This document shows positions 8,493 through 23,703 of a DNA stretch of 64,000 nt, piece by piece; the first letter of the stretch is position 1; each line of letters starts with the position of its first letter. The position numbers and the translations under genes were made by a program. The notes under the pieces are model-generated. The model was not told the DNA's origin. It saw only the letters and a program-made list of their open reading frames with translations, and ran no database searches. This DNA is from Neobacillus niacini (lineage in GTDB: Bacteria > Bacillota > Bacilli > Bacillales > Cytobacillaceae). Where the stretch lies: positions 1 to 64,000 of the forward strand of contig NZ_BAWM01000021.1 of the NCBI RefSeq assembly GCF_000759675.1, given 5' to 3'.

Positions 8493-9059
8493 ATGATTCA
8501 AGTATGGGAAAAAGAGCTTGAAACGATTCTTTCGGAATTTCAAACCCAGGCTTCATTAAAGAGGGGGCAGCTTGTTGTTGTGGGCTGCAGTACCAGTGAG
8601 GTAATTGGTGAGAAAATTGGAACCTCGGGGACTTTGGATGTGGCCGAGATGATTTTTCGCCAATTAAGCAGGTTTGCGCAAGGTTCAGGTGTTGCGTTGG
8701 CGTTCCAATGCTGCGAGCACTTAAATCGAGCGCTAGTGATTGAAAAAGCAGAGGCTGAAAAACGTGGATTCGACGAAATATCTGTGGTTCCTGTTAGAAC
8801 TGCTGGCGGGGCGATGGCGACGTTTGCGTTTGAAAAATTTGCGGATGCCGTTGTTGTAGAATTTTTGAAGGCGGATGCGGGGATCGATATTGGCCACACC
8901 TTCATTGGTATGCATTTGAAACATGTTGCAGTACCGATACGAGTTTCTCAAAAAAATGTTGGACATGCACATGTAACGTTGGCGAAAACACGGCCAAAAC
9001 TAATTGGCGGCGCTCGGGCTGTGTATGAAAAAACTGAGGGGAATTCAAGCTGTAGTTAA
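8493..9059 (+). CDS. ywlG: UPF0340/DUF436 protein YwlG
   Basis: A 188-residue conserved protein of unknown function, close to B. subtilis YwlG. Landmarks are [29 protein letters not shown] and [20 protein letters not shown]. The paired CC, Glu and His residues suggest a metal or ligand pocket, but no activity is established. The ATG at 8493 is preferred over the ATG at 8484 because AGGATGAGG then serves as RBS. It starts 10 nt after rpiB and is likely cotranscribed. Confidence 0.9.
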   Translation: MIQVWEKELETILSEFQTQASLKRGQLVVVGCSTSEVIGEKIGTSGTLDVAEMIFRQLSRFAQGSGVALAFQCCEHLNRALVIEKAEAEKRGFDEISVVPVRTAGGAMATFAFEKFADAVVVEFLKADAGIDIGHTFIGMHLKHVAVPIRVSQKNVGHAHVTLAKTRPKLIGGARAVYEKTEGNSSCS

Positions 9060-9062
9060 GTG

Positions 9063-9107
9063 AAATACGAATGATTATTCGTGTTTTTCGCTAAATGTTC
9101 GTAAAAT
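9063..9107. promoter_or_regulatory. PurBox pair (PurR operator) before glyA
   Basis: Two inverted CGAA-containing boxes lie in AT-rich context: AAATACGAATGATT at 9063-9076 and, on the opposite strand, ATTTTACGAACATTT (9093-9107). The gap between them is 16 bp. This matches the paired PurBox layout bound by B. subtilis PurR, and glyA belongs to that regulon. The first box also forms an ACGAAT/ATTCGT hairpin followed by T residues, which may end ywlG transcription. Confidence 0.6.
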
Positions 9108-9147
9108 GTATAGTTTCTTTCTCCTAATACAGGGGTAAAATAAAAAA

Positions 9148-9173
9148 AATGGGGATTTTCCAAAATCTCCATT
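9148..9173 (+). terminator. hairpin in the glyA leader
   Basis: AATGGGGATTTT pairs with AAAATCTCCATT (one G-U), followed by TCTCTTTT. It could be a terminator or an attenuator between the PurBoxes and glyA. Confidence 0.4.
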
Positions 9174-9256
9174 TCTCTTTTAGAGAAAAACGTGCTATTA
9201 TATAGAGGGAATTTTCAAAATGTTAATTTAGGTACTTACATACAGGGGGGATTACC

Positions 9257-10498
9257 ATGAAGCATTTGTCAAATCAGGACAAGCAGGTATTTGAAGCAAT
9301 TCAACAGGAATTAGGACGTCAGCGCGGAAAAATCGAATTAATTGCCTCAGAAAACTTTGTAAGTGAAGCAGTAATGGAAGCACAGGGATCTGTGTTAACC
9401 AACAAATATGCAGAAGGCTATCCAGGCCGCCGTTATTATGGCGGTTGTGAATATGTTGACATTGTCGAAGACCTAGCTCGTGAGCGTGCGAAGGAGATTT
9501 TTGGTGCAGAGTACGTAAACGTGCAGCCTCACTCTGGGGCACAAGCAAACATGGCTGTTTACTTTACGGTCCTTGAACAAGGCGATACAGTTCTTGGTAT
9601 GAACCTTTCACATGGCGGTCACTTAACACACGGCAGCCCGGTCAACTTTAGTGGAGTTCAATATAAGTTTGTTGAGTACGGTGTTGATGAAACGACTCAT
9701 CGAATCAATTATGATGATGTATTAGCAAAAGCTCGTGAACACAAGCCAAAGATGATTGTAGCAGGAGCAAGCGCGTATCCTCGTGCCATCGATTTTGCGA
9801 AATTCCGTGAAATCGCTGACGAAGTGGGCGCATATCTAATGGTCGATATGGCTCATATTGCTGGGCTTGTAGCAGCTGGTCTCCACCAAAATCCAGTTCC
9901 ATACGCAGATTTTGTTACAACAACTACACATAAAACACTACGTGGTCCACGTGGCGGAATGATTTTATGTAAAGAGGAATTTGGCAAGAAAATCGACAAA
10001 TCAATCTTCCCTGGTATCCAAGGCGGACCTCTTATGCACGTAATTTCTGCTAAGGCGGTTGCATTTGGTGAGGTGCTTCAGGATAGCTTTAAAGAATATG
10101 CTGGCAATATTATTGCGAATGCGCAGCGTTTAGCAGAAGGCTTGGAGAAGGAAGGTATCAAGCTAGTTTCTGGTGGTACGGATAACCACTTGCTACTTTT
10201 AGACATGCAGACACTAGGCTTAACTGGTAAAGTGGCTGAAAAGGTCCTTGACGAAGTAGGGATTACGGTTAACAAAAATACGATTCCATTTGACCCGCAA
10301 AGCCCATTTGTAACAAGCGGTATCCGAATTGGAACAGCGGCAGTTACAAGCCGTGGCTTTGGTTTAGAAGACATGGACGAAATCGCGGCAATCATTGCGT
10401 TTACCTTGAAAAACCATGAAGACGAAGCGAAGCTTAAGGAAGCAGCAGCTCGTGTTGAAGCTTTAACAGGTAAATTCACTCTTTATCCTGAATATTAA
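9257..10498 (+). CDS. glyA: serine hydroxymethyltransferase
   Basis: A 413-residue PLP enzyme converting serine plus tetrahydrofolate to glycine plus methylene-THF, the main one-carbon source for purines and thymidylate. The PLP lysine lies in [14 protein letters not shown] near residue 225. [10 protein letters not shown] at the N-terminus and [11 protein letters not shown] are family signatures. RBS CAGGGGGG precedes the ATG. Full length and intact. The upstream PurR site fits its metabolic role. Confidence 0.97.
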   Translation: MKHLSNQDKQVFEAIQQELGRQRGKIELIASENFVSEAVMEAQGSVLTNKYAEGYPGRRYYGGCEYVDIVEDLARERAKEIFGAEYVNVQPHSGAQANMAVYFTVLEQGDTVLGMNLSHGGHLTHGSPVNFSGVQYKFVEYGVDETTHRINYDDVLAKAREHKPKMIVAGASAYPRAIDFAKFREIADEVGAYLMVDMAHIAGLVAAGLHQNPVPYADFVTTTTHKTLRGPRGGMILCKEEFGKKIDKSIFPGIQGGPLMHVISAKAVAFGEVLQDSFKEYAGNIIANAQRLAEGLEKEGIKLVSGGTDNHLLLLDMQTLGLTGKVAEKVLDEVGITVNKNTIPFDPQSPFVTSGIRIGTAAVTSRGFGLEDMDEIAAIIAFTLKNHEDEAKLKEAAARVEALTGKFTLYPEY

Positions 10499-10507
10499 AC
10501 ATCTGTG

Positions 10508-10540
10508 AAATCGGCTCAATTTTGAGTCGATTTCTTTTTT
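10508..10540 (+). terminator. terminator of glyA
   Basis: AAATCGGCTCAA pairs with TTGAGTCGATTT, followed by CTTTTTT. Confidence 0.85.
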
Positions 10541-10547
10541 GTGTGAG

Positions 10548-11242
<695 letters not shown>

Positions 11243-11252
11243 GGTTGATTTT

Positions 11253-11286
11253 AGGCTGAGTAGACATTGTTTACTTGGCTTTTTTT
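11253..11286 (+). terminator. terminator of upp
   Basis: An AGGCTGAGTA arm pairs with TTACTTGGCT (one bulge, G-U pairs), followed by six or more T. Confidence 0.65.
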
Positions 11287-11340
11287 GTGGTTTGGTAGGT
11301 ACCTATATGGGTATTTTTTATTTACAAAAATTGGCTAATA

Positions 11341-11475
11341 GTCCAAAACCCTTTGAAAAAGGTCCAAAACCGCATGAAAATAGTCCAAAACTGCATGAAA
11401 ATAGTCCAAAACCCTTTGGAAAAAGTCCAAAACCACAAGGAAATAGTCCAAAACACTCTTAAAAAGGTCCAAAAC
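11341..11475. repeat. 21-bp phased GTCCAAAAC array, seven copies
   Basis: GTCCAAAAC begins at 11341, 11362, 11383, 11404, 11425, 11446 and 11467, a perfect 21-bp period. The 12-bp spacers vary (CCTTTGAAAAAG, CGCATGAAAATA and similar). An open frame reads through as Ser-Pro-Lys repeats because 21 is a multiple of three, but it starts inside upp and has no RBS, so it is treated as non-coding. The same motif with the same period recurs at 62729. Confidence 0.9.
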
Positions 11476-11599
11476 TTTTTCTTAAACTACTTTTCCAAAA
11501 ATATAACCAAAAAGTTCACCTTATCTCCTTAACTTTTTTGCAGGTTTACCCATTACTAGTAGAGAATTACCCTCTTAATTCAAAAAAGAGGTGATTTAG

Positions 11600-12622
11600 T
11601 TGATCATGTTAGAATTAAAACTCCCAGTTCAGGCTGAACAATGTATAGCTTTATTAAGAAGGATGCCAAAAGGGCACCCAGTAAGGCCGATTGTAGAAAA
11701 AGATCTACGGGCGTGGCTGAAAGGGTATTATGGGGAACGGACTGCGAGTTATTACGTATCGTTTTTACCAGAAAACGAATATTACATTTTTCATGGATTG
11801 CGTTTAAAGGATAAAAAAGCCTTCCAGATGGATTTGCTGCTGATATCTTCCAAATTTGCCTTAATCATTGAGGTAAAAAATATTTCCGGTAAGTTGAAGT
11901 TTGAGAAGGGCTCAGACCTGGTTATTAAAGAATTTAATAATCTTGAAGAAGGCATAGATAATCCTATACAGCAGGTGAAAAGGCACCACCTCCAATTTAA
12001 TAATTGGTTAAAGTTTCACCAATTCAAGGGGATCCCAGTAGAACATTTGGCCGTGATTAGTAAAACATCTACTATTATAGAAACAACCCCGGATAATCAA
12101 CAAATTTTTCAAAAAATACTCTATGCTGAATCGCTGCTTGATAAGATAAGAGAATTGGAAGAAAAGTATCAAAAGCCCCGCATTACTAAAAATACCCTGA
12201 CTCACTTATCCGATACCCTCTTGCAAGCTCATCATATCTACATTCCAGACATTCTTCAAAAATACCATTTATCCCAAACCGATTTGATACCAGGTGTACA
12301 GTGTACGAATACTAAATGCAAATGTTACCCAATGAAGTATATTTCAGCCGCTTGGCGGTGTATCACATGCAAAGAAACCTCCAAAACAGCACACATTCCA
12401 GCCGTAAGTGATTATTTTCTTCTCTACAATCCAACCATCACCAGGAAGCAATTTGCCGATTTTCTACAGATTGATTCCCCTATAAAAGCTAGATACTTAC
12501 TGCTTGCTCTAAATCTACCCTCCACCGGCACGAAGCGTGGCACCAAATACTTCCTTCCGAAAAATTGCATACTTTCCCCTATCGATGAAAATAGTATGAA
12601 AAAAGGGGAATTTTTTACATGA
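11600..12622 (+). CDS. NERD-domain protein, coupled to the subtilase
   Basis: A 340-residue protein. Residues about 40-150 form a NERD domain (FHGLRLKDKKAFQMDLLLIS, then LIIEVKNISGKLKF, giving the Asp and E-x-K signature). A CTNTKCKC ... CITC zinc-ribbon-like element sits near residues 235-262, followed by a DYFLLYNPTITRKQFADFL helical domain. TTG at 11600 is chosen because GAGGTG lies 6 nt before it; ATG 11606 is the alternative. Its stop overlaps the next gene's ATG (ATGA), so translation is coupled. A decayed copy of its C-terminal domain lies at 43829. Role unknown. Confidence 0.75.
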   Translation: MIMLELKLPVQAEQCIALLRRMPKGHPVRPIVEKDLRAWLKGYYGERTASYYVSFLPENEYYIFHGLRLKDKKAFQMDLLLISSKFALIIEVKNISGKLKFEKGSDLVIKEFNNLEEGIDNPIQQVKRHHLQFNNWLKFHQFKGIPVEHLAVISKTSTIIETTPDNQQIFQKILYAESLLDKIRELEEKYQKPRITKNTLTHLSDTLLQAHHIYIPDILQKYHLSQTDLIPGVQCTNTKCKCYPMKYISAAWRCITCKETSKTAHIPAVSDYFLLYNPTITRKQFADFLQIDSPIKARYLLLALNLPSTGTKRGTKYFLPKNCILSPIDENSMKKGEFFT

Positions 12623-14805
12623 AAAAATGGACACTTTTATTCGTACTAGTTTTCTCCCTCCAAACGACGACTTCTGCTCGTTCTCTCGAGATGCCTCCGA
12701 TTCCAAAAGAACGGATTGCCATTGTGGTTCTTGATAATCCGCAATCCCCACAGGATATTCAGCAACTCATTAAACCCTATAAAGACATCCATCTAAGGCA
12801 TGTTTTTCAAGAAGCGATTTATGGCTTTTCGGTAGAAGGGAACCCAGAATCGATAGAGAAATTGGCGCAAAACAGTAAGCAAATCATTAGCATTTCGCCG
12901 GTAAACCAGTATAAGGCGCAAGCTGAGGAAGGTGTCAAGATTATTGGCGGAGAAGAGGTTCGCGGCCTTTTTGATAAAAATAACCGCCGCTTGACGGGTA
13001 AAGGAGTAACGGTGGGAGTCATAGATACTGGTGTAGATTACACCCATCCCGATCTAAGAAGAAATTATGCTGGTGGACGTGATCTCGTTGATAATGACGC
13101 TGATCCGATGGAAACGAAAACCTTGGGACGAGCGACGGTCCATGGCACTCATGTAGCTGGAATTATAGCCGCGAATGGAAAATTAAAGGGAGTGGCACCT
13201 GATGCGAAAATTCTTGCTTACCGTGCACTTGGACCTGGCGGCGGGGGTACAACCGAGAATGTGCTGGCAGCAATCGAGCAAGCGATAAAGGATAAAGTCG
13301 ATATTATGAATCTCTCGCTTGGAAACGATATCAACGGTCCAGACCTGCCTATCAGCCTTGCATTGAACAGAGCGGTCGATAAGGGAATTGTTGCGATTGC
13401 GGCATCAGGTAATTCCGGACCGAATGTGTGGACAGTTGGATCACCTGGAACGGCCTCGAAGGCGATATCGGTTGGGGCTTCAACCCCTACATTAGAGGTT
13501 CCTTACCTATTAGTAAAAGGAATGCGGGATAAATTAAGAATTCAACCGCTCGAGGGGTCTGCTAAGTGGAACCTTGACCGTTCCCTGCCAATTGTAGACG
13601 GTGGGCTTGGTACGAAAGCTGACCTAAAAGATGCTATGGGAAAAATAGCTCTTATTAAAAGAGGAAAATTAACGTTCTCCGAAAAAGCGAAAAACGCCCG
13701 TGAAGCAGGAGCGAAGGCGGTTATTATTTACAATAACTTAAGCGGTGGCTTTATGGGGAATCTTGAAGCACCTATAGACATCCCAGTCGGTTCACTTTCA
13801 AAGAAGGCTGGGGAGCTTTTAAAAAGCAAAACGGACCTCTTAGCGAATATCTCTGTCTCCGAGGAAAAGGATTTGCTTGCTGATTTTAGTTCAAGGGGGC
13901 CGGTAACAGAAACGTGGGAGGTTAAGCCTGATATTGTTGCACCCGGCGTCGCGATTAACTCGACCATTCCTGGCGGCTATCTTTCTCTCCAAGGGACAAG
14001 TATGGCAGCACCGCATGTAGCGGGAGCATGTGCGCTCATTAAGCAGGCGCATCCAGAGTGGACCCCTGATCAAATAAAGGCAGCCCTGATGAATACAGCC
14101 AAACCGTTAGTCAAAGACGGAAAACCTTATCGGACGTATGAGCAGGGGGCGGGGAGAATTCAGGTCAATGAAGCGGTGAAAGCAACTTCACTTGTCAGTC
14201 CAAGTTCGCTCAGATTTGGCAAATATGAAAGTGAAGGGGATATACACAAAGCTTTTTTACATGTGGAGAATCTGAGTGAAAAACCTGTGCGCTATACGTT
14301 CGACATACCGAAGCATGCAAATGGTCTGACATGGCGTTTCCCGCTAGCCTTCACACTAAACCCAGGAGAATCACGAGATGCGAAGCTTGAATTAGAAGTG
14401 AATCCGGTAGAGCTGAAGGGAAAGATTCATGATGGTTATCTAACGATCCATGCTGGTTCCAATCCGATTCAGATTCCGTATATCTATGTTCTTGAAGAGC
14501 CCAACTACCCGAGGGTAATGGGATTTGACTTTAAGGATGGTGACCAGCAGGGAACCTATAGGTATGAGGTCTACCTGCCAGGTGGTGCAGAGGAGTTTGG
14601 AATCGCCCTTTTCAATCCAGATGATTTCCGATTTGTTGGCTTTTTAGACACCCATCAAAATGTAAAAAAAGGACTGATCAACAAGGTAATAACAGAAGAG
14701 AATCTTCCTCCTGATGGAGTCTATCTTGCTAAGGTCTTCGCTAAAAAGGCTGGGAAGGAAGACTTTATTGAAACGATGCTCGTAATCGGCGAGGTGGTTC
14801 GATAG
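12619..14805 (+). CDS. secreted subtilisin-family serine protease, Vpr-like
   Basis: A 728-residue exported protease. A signal peptide (residues 1-20, ending TTTSARS) is followed by an inhibitor-I9-type propeptide and the S8 catalytic domain with Asp in VIDTGVDYTHPDL, His in HGTHVAGIIA and Ser in GTSMAAPHVAG. A protease-associated (PA) domain is inserted at about residues 300-400 (KIALIKRGKLTFSEKAKNA). The C-terminal 190 residues are beta-rich and Fn3-like. The architecture is that of B. subtilis Vpr, which is somewhat longer (about 806). No LPXTG or S-layer anchor. The start overlaps the NERD gene; GGGG lies about 11 nt upstream, so coupling may help initiation. Confidence 0.88.
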   Translation: MKKWTLLFVLVFSLQTTTSARSLEMPPIPKERIAIVVLDNPQSPQDIQQLIKPYKDIHLRHVFQEAIYGFSVEGNPESIEKLAQNSKQIISISPVNQYKAQAEEGVKIIGGEEVRGLFDKNNRRLTGKGVTVGVIDTGVDYTHPDLRRNYAGGRDLVDNDADPMETKTLGRATVHGTHVAGIIAANGKLKGVAPDAKILAYRALGPGGGGTTENVLAAIEQAIKDKVDIMNLSLGNDINGPDLPISLALNRAVDKGIVAIAASGNSGPNVWTVGSPGTASKAISVGASTPTLEVPYLLVKGMRDKLRIQPLEGSAKWNLDRSLPIVDGGLGTKADLKDAMGKIALIKRGKLTFSEKAKNAREAGAKAVIIYNNLSGGFMGNLEAPIDIPVGSLSKKAGELLKSKTDLLANISVSEEKDLLADFSSRGPVTETWEVKPDIVAPGVAINSTIPGGYLSLQGTSMAAPHVAGACALIKQAHPEWTPDQIKAALMNTAKPLVKDGKPYRTYEQGAGRIQVNEAVKATSLVSPSSLRFGKYESEGDIHKAFLHVENLSEKPVRYTFDIPKHANGLTWRFPLAFTLNPGESRDAKLELEVNPVELKGKIHDGYLTIHAGSNPIQIPYIYVLEEPNYPRVMGFDFKDGDQQGTYRYEVYLPGGAEEFGIALFNPDDFRFVGFLDTHQNVKKGLINKVITEENLPPDGVYLAKVFAKKAGKEDFIETMLVIGEVVR

Positions 14806-14813
14806 AACAAAGT

Positions 14814-14850
14814 GGAGTGGGACATACAGAACCACTCCTTGTCAATTTGT
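14814..14850 (+). terminator. possible terminator of the protease gene
   Basis: GGAGTGG pairs with CCACTCC; the following tract is only moderately T-rich. Confidence 0.45.
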
Positions 14851-15133
14851 TCACAAAATAGTCACAATTACAATAGAAAAAATAGAGTTAATTACACTAC
14901 AATTATAGTGTTAACTAAAACTTCCAGATGGAAGAAATTGAGCAGAATAGATTGTGGCTAATTTCACGTAAATACATTGACATTGCAGAACCGCTATTGT
15001 ATGCTAACAAAGGGTGTAAAATGAGAGGGTTTTCACGTGATTTCTACAAAATTCTCAAAATTTCTACATATCTTCCTTTTGTACATAAACCTCGATTTTA
15101 GATTGTATTCTCTTATGGCGAGGATGCGATAGT
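14851..15133. other. gene-free leader region of the atp operon
   Basis: AT-rich, no coding potential seen. It includes the atp promoter at 14977-15005 and a leader of about 120 nt. No further strong hairpin was recognised. Confidence 0.6.
14977..15005 (+). promoter_or_regulatory. sigma-A promoter of the atp operon
   Basis: Perfect TTGACA (14977-14982), 17-bp spacer, TATGCT (15000-15005). Confidence 0.75.
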
Positions 15134-15355
15134 ATGCGTAATGAAAACCGCAATCCATTTAAAGCTTATGCCCTAATGTCCGCCATTCTGGCTTCCCTTG
15201 TTGGATCCATTCTTATAGGTATATTTTCAGGTAGATGGCTGGATAAGCAATGGGGTACAGAGCCAATTTTCTTAATAATTGGATTGTTTATTGGTTTAGC
15301 GGCCGGTATTTACACCATGCTTGTTACAATTCGCAAGTTTTATTCAGGAGATTAA
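15134..15355 (+). CDS. atpZ: AtpZ/AtpI-family small membrane protein
   Basis: A 73-residue protein with two membrane helices (about 12-35 and 42-66) joined by GRWLDKQWGTEP, typical of the AtpZ family encoded at the head of F-ATPase operons. Such proteins have been proposed to form Mg/Ca channels or assembly factors with AtpI. RBS GCGAGGATG is modest. First gene of the operon, 129 nt after the -10 box. Confidence 0.8.
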   Translation: MRNENRNPFKAYALMSAILASLVGSILIGIFSGRWLDKQWGTEPIFLIIGLFIGLAAGIYTMLVTIRKFYSGD

Positions 15356-15362
15356 ACCAACC

Positions 15363-15737
15363 ATGCCAGAATTTCAAACAATGTTTACCCGACAGCGAAA
15401 GTGGATGTTTTTTTTATTGTCTTTTTATGTGCTTGGTTGGGGGTTCACTGCGCAGCAATCAATCTTTCTTGGATTGATTCTTGGGACAAGTTTGAGCCTC
15501 TTTAATTTGTGGTTGATGGCAAGAAAAATCGACAAATTTGGTCAAGCTGTGGCTGAAGGAAGACGGGTTCGTTCACTTGGATCCTTTTCACGTATGGCAA
15601 CCGGTGCACTGGCGATTGTCATCACTATGAGGTATCCTGAGCAATTCCATCTCATTAGTGTGGTTATAGGATTAATGACATCCTACATTGTCATTATGAT
15701 AGATTTTTTTACGCACAAGTTCTATTCAGATAAATAG
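15363..15737 (+). CDS. atpI: ATP synthase assembly protein I
   Basis: A 124-residue AtpI with four hydrophobic segments, known to help c-ring assembly. The open frame extends upstream, but ATG 15363 is preferred: it lies 7 nt after the atpZ stop and CAGGAG precedes it. Synteny with B. subtilis supports the call. Confidence 0.82.
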   Translation: MPEFQTMFTRQRKWMFFLLSFYVLGWGFTAQQSIFLGLILGTSLSLFNLWLMARKIDKFGQAVAEGRRVRSLGSFSRMATGALAIVITMRYPEQFHLISVVIGLMTSYIVIMIDFFTHKFYSDK

Positions 15738-15754
15738 CGGGGGAAGCGAGGTGA

Positions 15755-16471
<717 letters not shown>

Positions 16472-16507
16472 GATAAACCGTTCTTAATAATAAGAACAAA
16501 AAAATAA

Positions 16508-16759
<252 letters not shown>

Positions 16760-16785
16760 TCGAACGCTAAAGCGCGTTTATGTAA

Positions 16786-16818
16786 GTGGCGAAGATCATT
16801 CGTGAGAACCTTCGCCAT
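16786..16818 (+). other. intra-operon hairpin after atpE
   Basis: GTGGCGAAG pairs with CTTCGCCAT across a 15-nt loop, followed by TCGTTTATG. It lies 27 nt after the atpE stop. It could be a weak terminator or an mRNA 3' stabiliser that raises subunit c output relative to downstream genes. Confidence 0.5.
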
Positions 16819-16838
16819 TCGTTTATGTCCATTTATGT

Positions 16839-16961
16839 CAGAAAAGCGGAAGCGCCTTGCCCAGGGGCGACAGGCATAAGACGAGCCGGCAAGAAGGTTG
16901 CTCTTTAACCTTATTGACGGATTGGCTTATGACCCCGAGCCACTAGGCGCAGTAGCTAGAC
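16839..16961 (+). repeat. dispersed intergenic repeat, copy C, inside the atp operon
   Basis: About 120 bp aligned block by block with the reverse of 6625-6750 (AGAAAAGCGGAAG, GACGAGCCGGC, AGAAGGTTG, GACGGATTGGCTTATGA). It separates atpE from atpF by an unusually long 288 nt. Confidence 0.8.
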
Positions 16962-17008
16962 ATGGGCATAAACGATTGATTTCGACAATTATTTCAACTG
17001 ATATATAG

Positions 17009-18108
<1,100 letters not shown>

Positions 18109-18117
18109 GATTCGTAG

Positions 18118-19641
<1,524 letters not shown>

Positions 19642-19683
19642 GTAGGGTCTGACAATTGGAAATGGGTGTTTAAACAGTGGAAA

Positions 19684-19712
19684 CAGGCACCCAAAACCGT
19701 GCCTGTCACCAT
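19684..19712. repeat. short GGTGACAGGCACC-type palindrome
   Basis: ACAGGCAC and GTGCCTGT form an 8-bp stem around CCAAAACC between atpA and atpG, continuing into CACC. Related in core to the dispersed family described at 29690. Confidence 0.65.
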
Positions 19713-19752
19713 TGTTTAACTCCCAAACACATTCTTTGAATGAGGGTGGTGA

Positions 19753-20616
<864 letters not shown>

Positions 20617-20638
20617 AATCTAATTTTTTAAAAATGAA

Positions 20639-20710
20639 CCCCAATTAGGGGCCTTGATAAGTCCTGCTGCAGGGAATGAGTTCATCGTTCCCGACTACAT
20701 ATCAGGACTA
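20639..20710 (+). other. structured atpG-atpD spacer
   Basis: A CCCC-AATTA-GGGG hairpin at 20639-20651 is followed by a nested stem: GTCCTG (20661-20666) with CAGGAC (20703-20708), enclosing GGGAA/TTCCC (20672-20676 and 20688-20692). No T tract follows, so it is not a standard terminator. Confidence 0.5.
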
Positions 20711-20764
20711 TAACTAGTAAAGTGTGATTCACATAGTTCCTTTTAAAAAAAAGGGGTTTTGTGA

Positions 20765-22210
<1,446 letters not shown>

Positions 22211-22228
22211 AGCCTGTCAGGAGGGTAA

Positions 22229-22642
<414 letters not shown>

Positions 22643-22653
22643 TAGTACGTATC

Positions 22654-22689
22654 AACCCCTGCTGGTCGACAGACTGGCGGGGGTTTTTT
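22654..22689 (+). terminator. terminator of the atp operon
   Basis: AACCCC-TG-CTGGTC pairs with GACTGG-CG-GGGGTT, followed by six T. Confidence 0.9.
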
Positions 22690-22748
22690 GTGCTTGGGTT
22701 TGGGGTGGGTTGGATGGGTTCGGGTTTGGTAGGCAAACCTGGGGATTT

Positions 22749-22777
22749 GGCACGTAAAAATGATATTCAGCACGTAA
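22749..22777. repeat. 20-bp spaced GGCACGTAA pair
   Basis: CACGTAA at 22751 and 22771, a 20-bp period, both preceded by GG or AG. Same motif family as 38937 and 53929. Confidence 0.65.
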
Positions 22778-22877
22778 GTTTGGGTTTTCATAAAAAAGGT
22801 CATTTATTTGGATATAAGATTTCAATTAGAACTAGGAAGTTGCCTCAACCAAAGTTAAAAGGAAAACAAATACCTTT

Positions 22878-23285
22878 GCCAGTCTTGCGACCGGCTGTTT
22901 ATTTATCAGTAGAAAAAAGTTTACTTTTTATCTTTATAAACTTCATTGAGAATTCCATTGATTTGATACTTGAAGGAATCTGCGAGGGAGAACATGAAGA
23001 TGGCCAGTCTTGCGACCGGCCGTTTTGATTTATCAGTAGAAAAAAAGTTTTACTTTTTATCTATATAAACTACATTGAGAATTCCATTGATTTGATACTT
23101 GAAGGAATCTGAGAGGGAGAACATGACGATGGCCAGTCTTGCGACCGGCTGTTTTGATTTATCAGTAGAAAAAAAGTTTACTTTTTATCTATATAAACTA
23201 CATTGAGAATTCCATTGATTTGATATTTGAAGGAATCTGAGAGGGAGAACATGACGTTGGTCAGTCTTGCGATTGGATTTTATAG
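22878..23285. repeat. about 128-bp tandem repeat, three units plus a partial
   Basis: GCCAGTCTTGCGACCGG begins at 22878, 23003 and 23132, and a decayed copy begins at 23260 (spacings 125, 129, 128). Each unit also contains TTTATCAGTAGAAAA, TTTACTTTTTATC, GAGAATTCCATTGATTTG and GGAATCTG. The head forms a stem GCC-A-GTC/GAC-C-GGC with loop TTGC, which on the minus strand is a GCAA tetraloop. A small open frame spans part of it but has no RBS or homology and is not called. Confidence 0.9.
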
Positions 23286-23519
23286 GAAATTAGTATGATG
23301 TTAATTATATTTATTCCTTTTTAATAGAAAGTTTTGAATGATTTGGTTTATTGTGAATATGATTGTGGTGATGGGTTGTACGAAGTTGTTTTGAATTGGT
23401 GAGTATATACTGGATGAAAATCGTGTTTTTTCATAAAGGGGAACAATTTGTATTTTTTATGACAATTCTCACTGACAATAGCAGATTTTTGTTGTTAAAT
23501 GTCGATATAGGGAACATGC
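23286..23519. other. gene-free AT-rich stretch
   Basis: No convincing gene, promoter or repeat seen on either strand; a 61-codon open frame here lacks an RBS. Confidence 0.5.
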
Positions 23520-23658
23520 GGCTCTTGCGAGCCTGGTACTATGCAAGTCATCTTTCGCTCCGTTGCAGATCACGTGCATGAAGTTCAAGGTTTTACAATT
23601 CGCTTTTGCGTCATCTCTGAAGTGATTTCAGGGAGCCTTTTCTGCGAGATCACGCAAA
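23520..23658. other. series of three strong hairpins
   Basis: GGCTC-TTGC-GAGCC at 23520-23533. ATGCAAGTCATCT (23541-23553) pairs with AGATCACGTGCAT (23567-23579), 11 of 13. TTTGCGTCATCTC (23605-23617) pairs with GAGATCACGCAAA (23646-23658), 12 of 13, with an inner TGAA/TTCA. The last two share GTCATCT and GATCACG, so they look like related elements. Confidence 0.7.
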
Positions 23659-23703
23659 CGCTCAGGGGGTGGGGGCCCTTGTGTCTCAAAACCAGGTTAA
23701 GCA

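Noticed and set aside
22690..23028. 112-codon open frame after the atp terminator
   Set aside because: Runs through phased motifs and into the 128-bp repeats; no RBS or recognisable product.
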